Assembly: GCF_014303735.1 (NCBI RefSeq)
Contig: NZ_CP060296.1
Location: forward strand, 4,051,501-4,115,500
Length of the DNA: 64,000 nucleotides
Source of the DNA: Variovorax sp. PAMC28562
Lineage (GTDB): Bacteria > Pseudomonadota > Gammaproteobacteria > Burkholderiales > Burkholderiaceae_C
Direction: 5' to 3'
The notes beneath the pieces are model-generated. The model was not told the origin of the DNA, did no database searches, and saw only the letters and a list, made by a program, of their open reading frames with translations. Made by a program: the position numbers and the translations under genes. Below, piece after piece: positions 63,773-64,000 of this stretch (positions are counted from its first letter, which is position 1; each line of letters opens with the position of its first letter).

Positions 63773-64000
63773 TCAGCGTTGAACAGGTTGAGGGGCGTCG
63801 ATCGATGCACGCAGCGGACGGCGCACGAAGCGCCCCAAGAGACGAACCACCAGCTTGCGAAACTCGCTGTACCAGAGCACTGCGCTCGCCATCGCGATGC
63901 ACACGAGCCACTCGTCGAAGGAGAGCGGCGCGGTGCCGAAGGCCAGGTTGAGAAAGCCGAGGTGGACCACCGCCACCTGCAACAAGGCAGACAGCGCGAC
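63773..64000 (-). CDS. C-terminus of another cation-transporting P-type ATPase (5' part outside window)
   Basis: 76 codons are open to the window edge. They encode the last two membrane helices and the tail: LSALLQVAVVHLGFLNLAFG, then PLSFDEWLVCIAMASAVLWY and SEFRKLVVRLLGR. This matches the extreme C-terminus of P2-type ATPases (VPLS..EW......S..W..E..K). It would be the third P-type ATPase within 10 kb. The tail beyond the last helix (about 20 residues, basic) is longer than usual. Confidence 0.75.
   Translation of the reverse strand, partial: VALSALLQVAVVHLGFLNLAFGTAPLSFDEWLVCIAMASAVLWYSEFRKLVVRLLGRFVRRPLRASIDAPQPVQR

Overview
The window is GC-rich chromosomal DNA from a betaproteobacterium, most likely a Comamonadaceae member close to Variovorax. 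This rests on protein style and gene content: the small Trp-rich protein, a UPF0114/YqhA protein, zapB-zapA followed by 6S RNA, a riboswitch-led B12 salvage cluster, a Bug-type receptor remnant, and Acs, IlvD, FumC and FumA. The genus is an inference. Most of the window is ordinary dense chromosome. Two stretches look accessory: about 37.4-41.5 kb, which is a graveyard of mobile elements, and about 1-12 kb, which encodes a surface protein cluster.

Layout. Positions 1-11,330 (minus) hold three exported proteins built from DUF11-like repeats. They end in a giant outer-membrane protein (more than 2,473 residues, cut by the window edge) with a predicted beta-barrel and the beginning of an OmpA domain. 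Rho-independent terminators lie after the first and second genes. Positions 11,989-20,800 (minus) are a B12 uptake and salvage operon, btuB-cobU-btuF-btuC-btuD-cobO-bluB-cbiB-cobD, behind a cobalamin riboswitch. Positions 20,880-21,758 hold zapB, zapA and 6S RNA with its terminator. Positions 21,781-22,882 are an eroded malonate/Bug operon in which a matB scar, an intact enoyl-CoA hydratase and a TctC tail remain. Then come lgt, a LysR gene divergent from ilvD, small membrane and cytochrome genes, acs, yqhA, fumC, an orphan amino-acid-type binding protein, fumA, murI and two hypothetical genes.

Positions 37,431-41,480 contain a 3' fragment of a tRNA-Leu(UAA) gene, a complete tRNA-Leu(UAA), an IS21 scrap, an MFS/TetR pair whose regulator now ends at an IS3 terminus, a decayed IS3 element, a brnT-brnA toxin-antitoxin pair, an integrase tail and a second IS3 tail. 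It reads as the wreck of an integrated element.

Positions 41,485-64,000 look like an oxygen- and stress-responsive island. A tightly coupled operon runs from 47,142 down to 42,165: an eRF1-like protein, a phosphotransferase/ATPase fusion, a Cfa-type fatty-acid methyltransferase, an FAD oxidoreductase and a cytochrome c. Around it lie hemerythrin, a DegP-like protease, an ABC export system with an HlyD adaptor, a DksA-like protein, three P-type ATPases (one MgtA), a CYTH-CHAD protein, AdhP and UspA. Four promoters share an FNR-like dyad with exactly 22 bases to a plausible -10 box, which is class II FNR geometry. Several of these genes are therefore probably activated together at low oxygen. 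The methyltransferase-FAD enzyme-cytochrome operon is the best candidate here for a little-described system: lipid-chain methylation linked to electron transfer.
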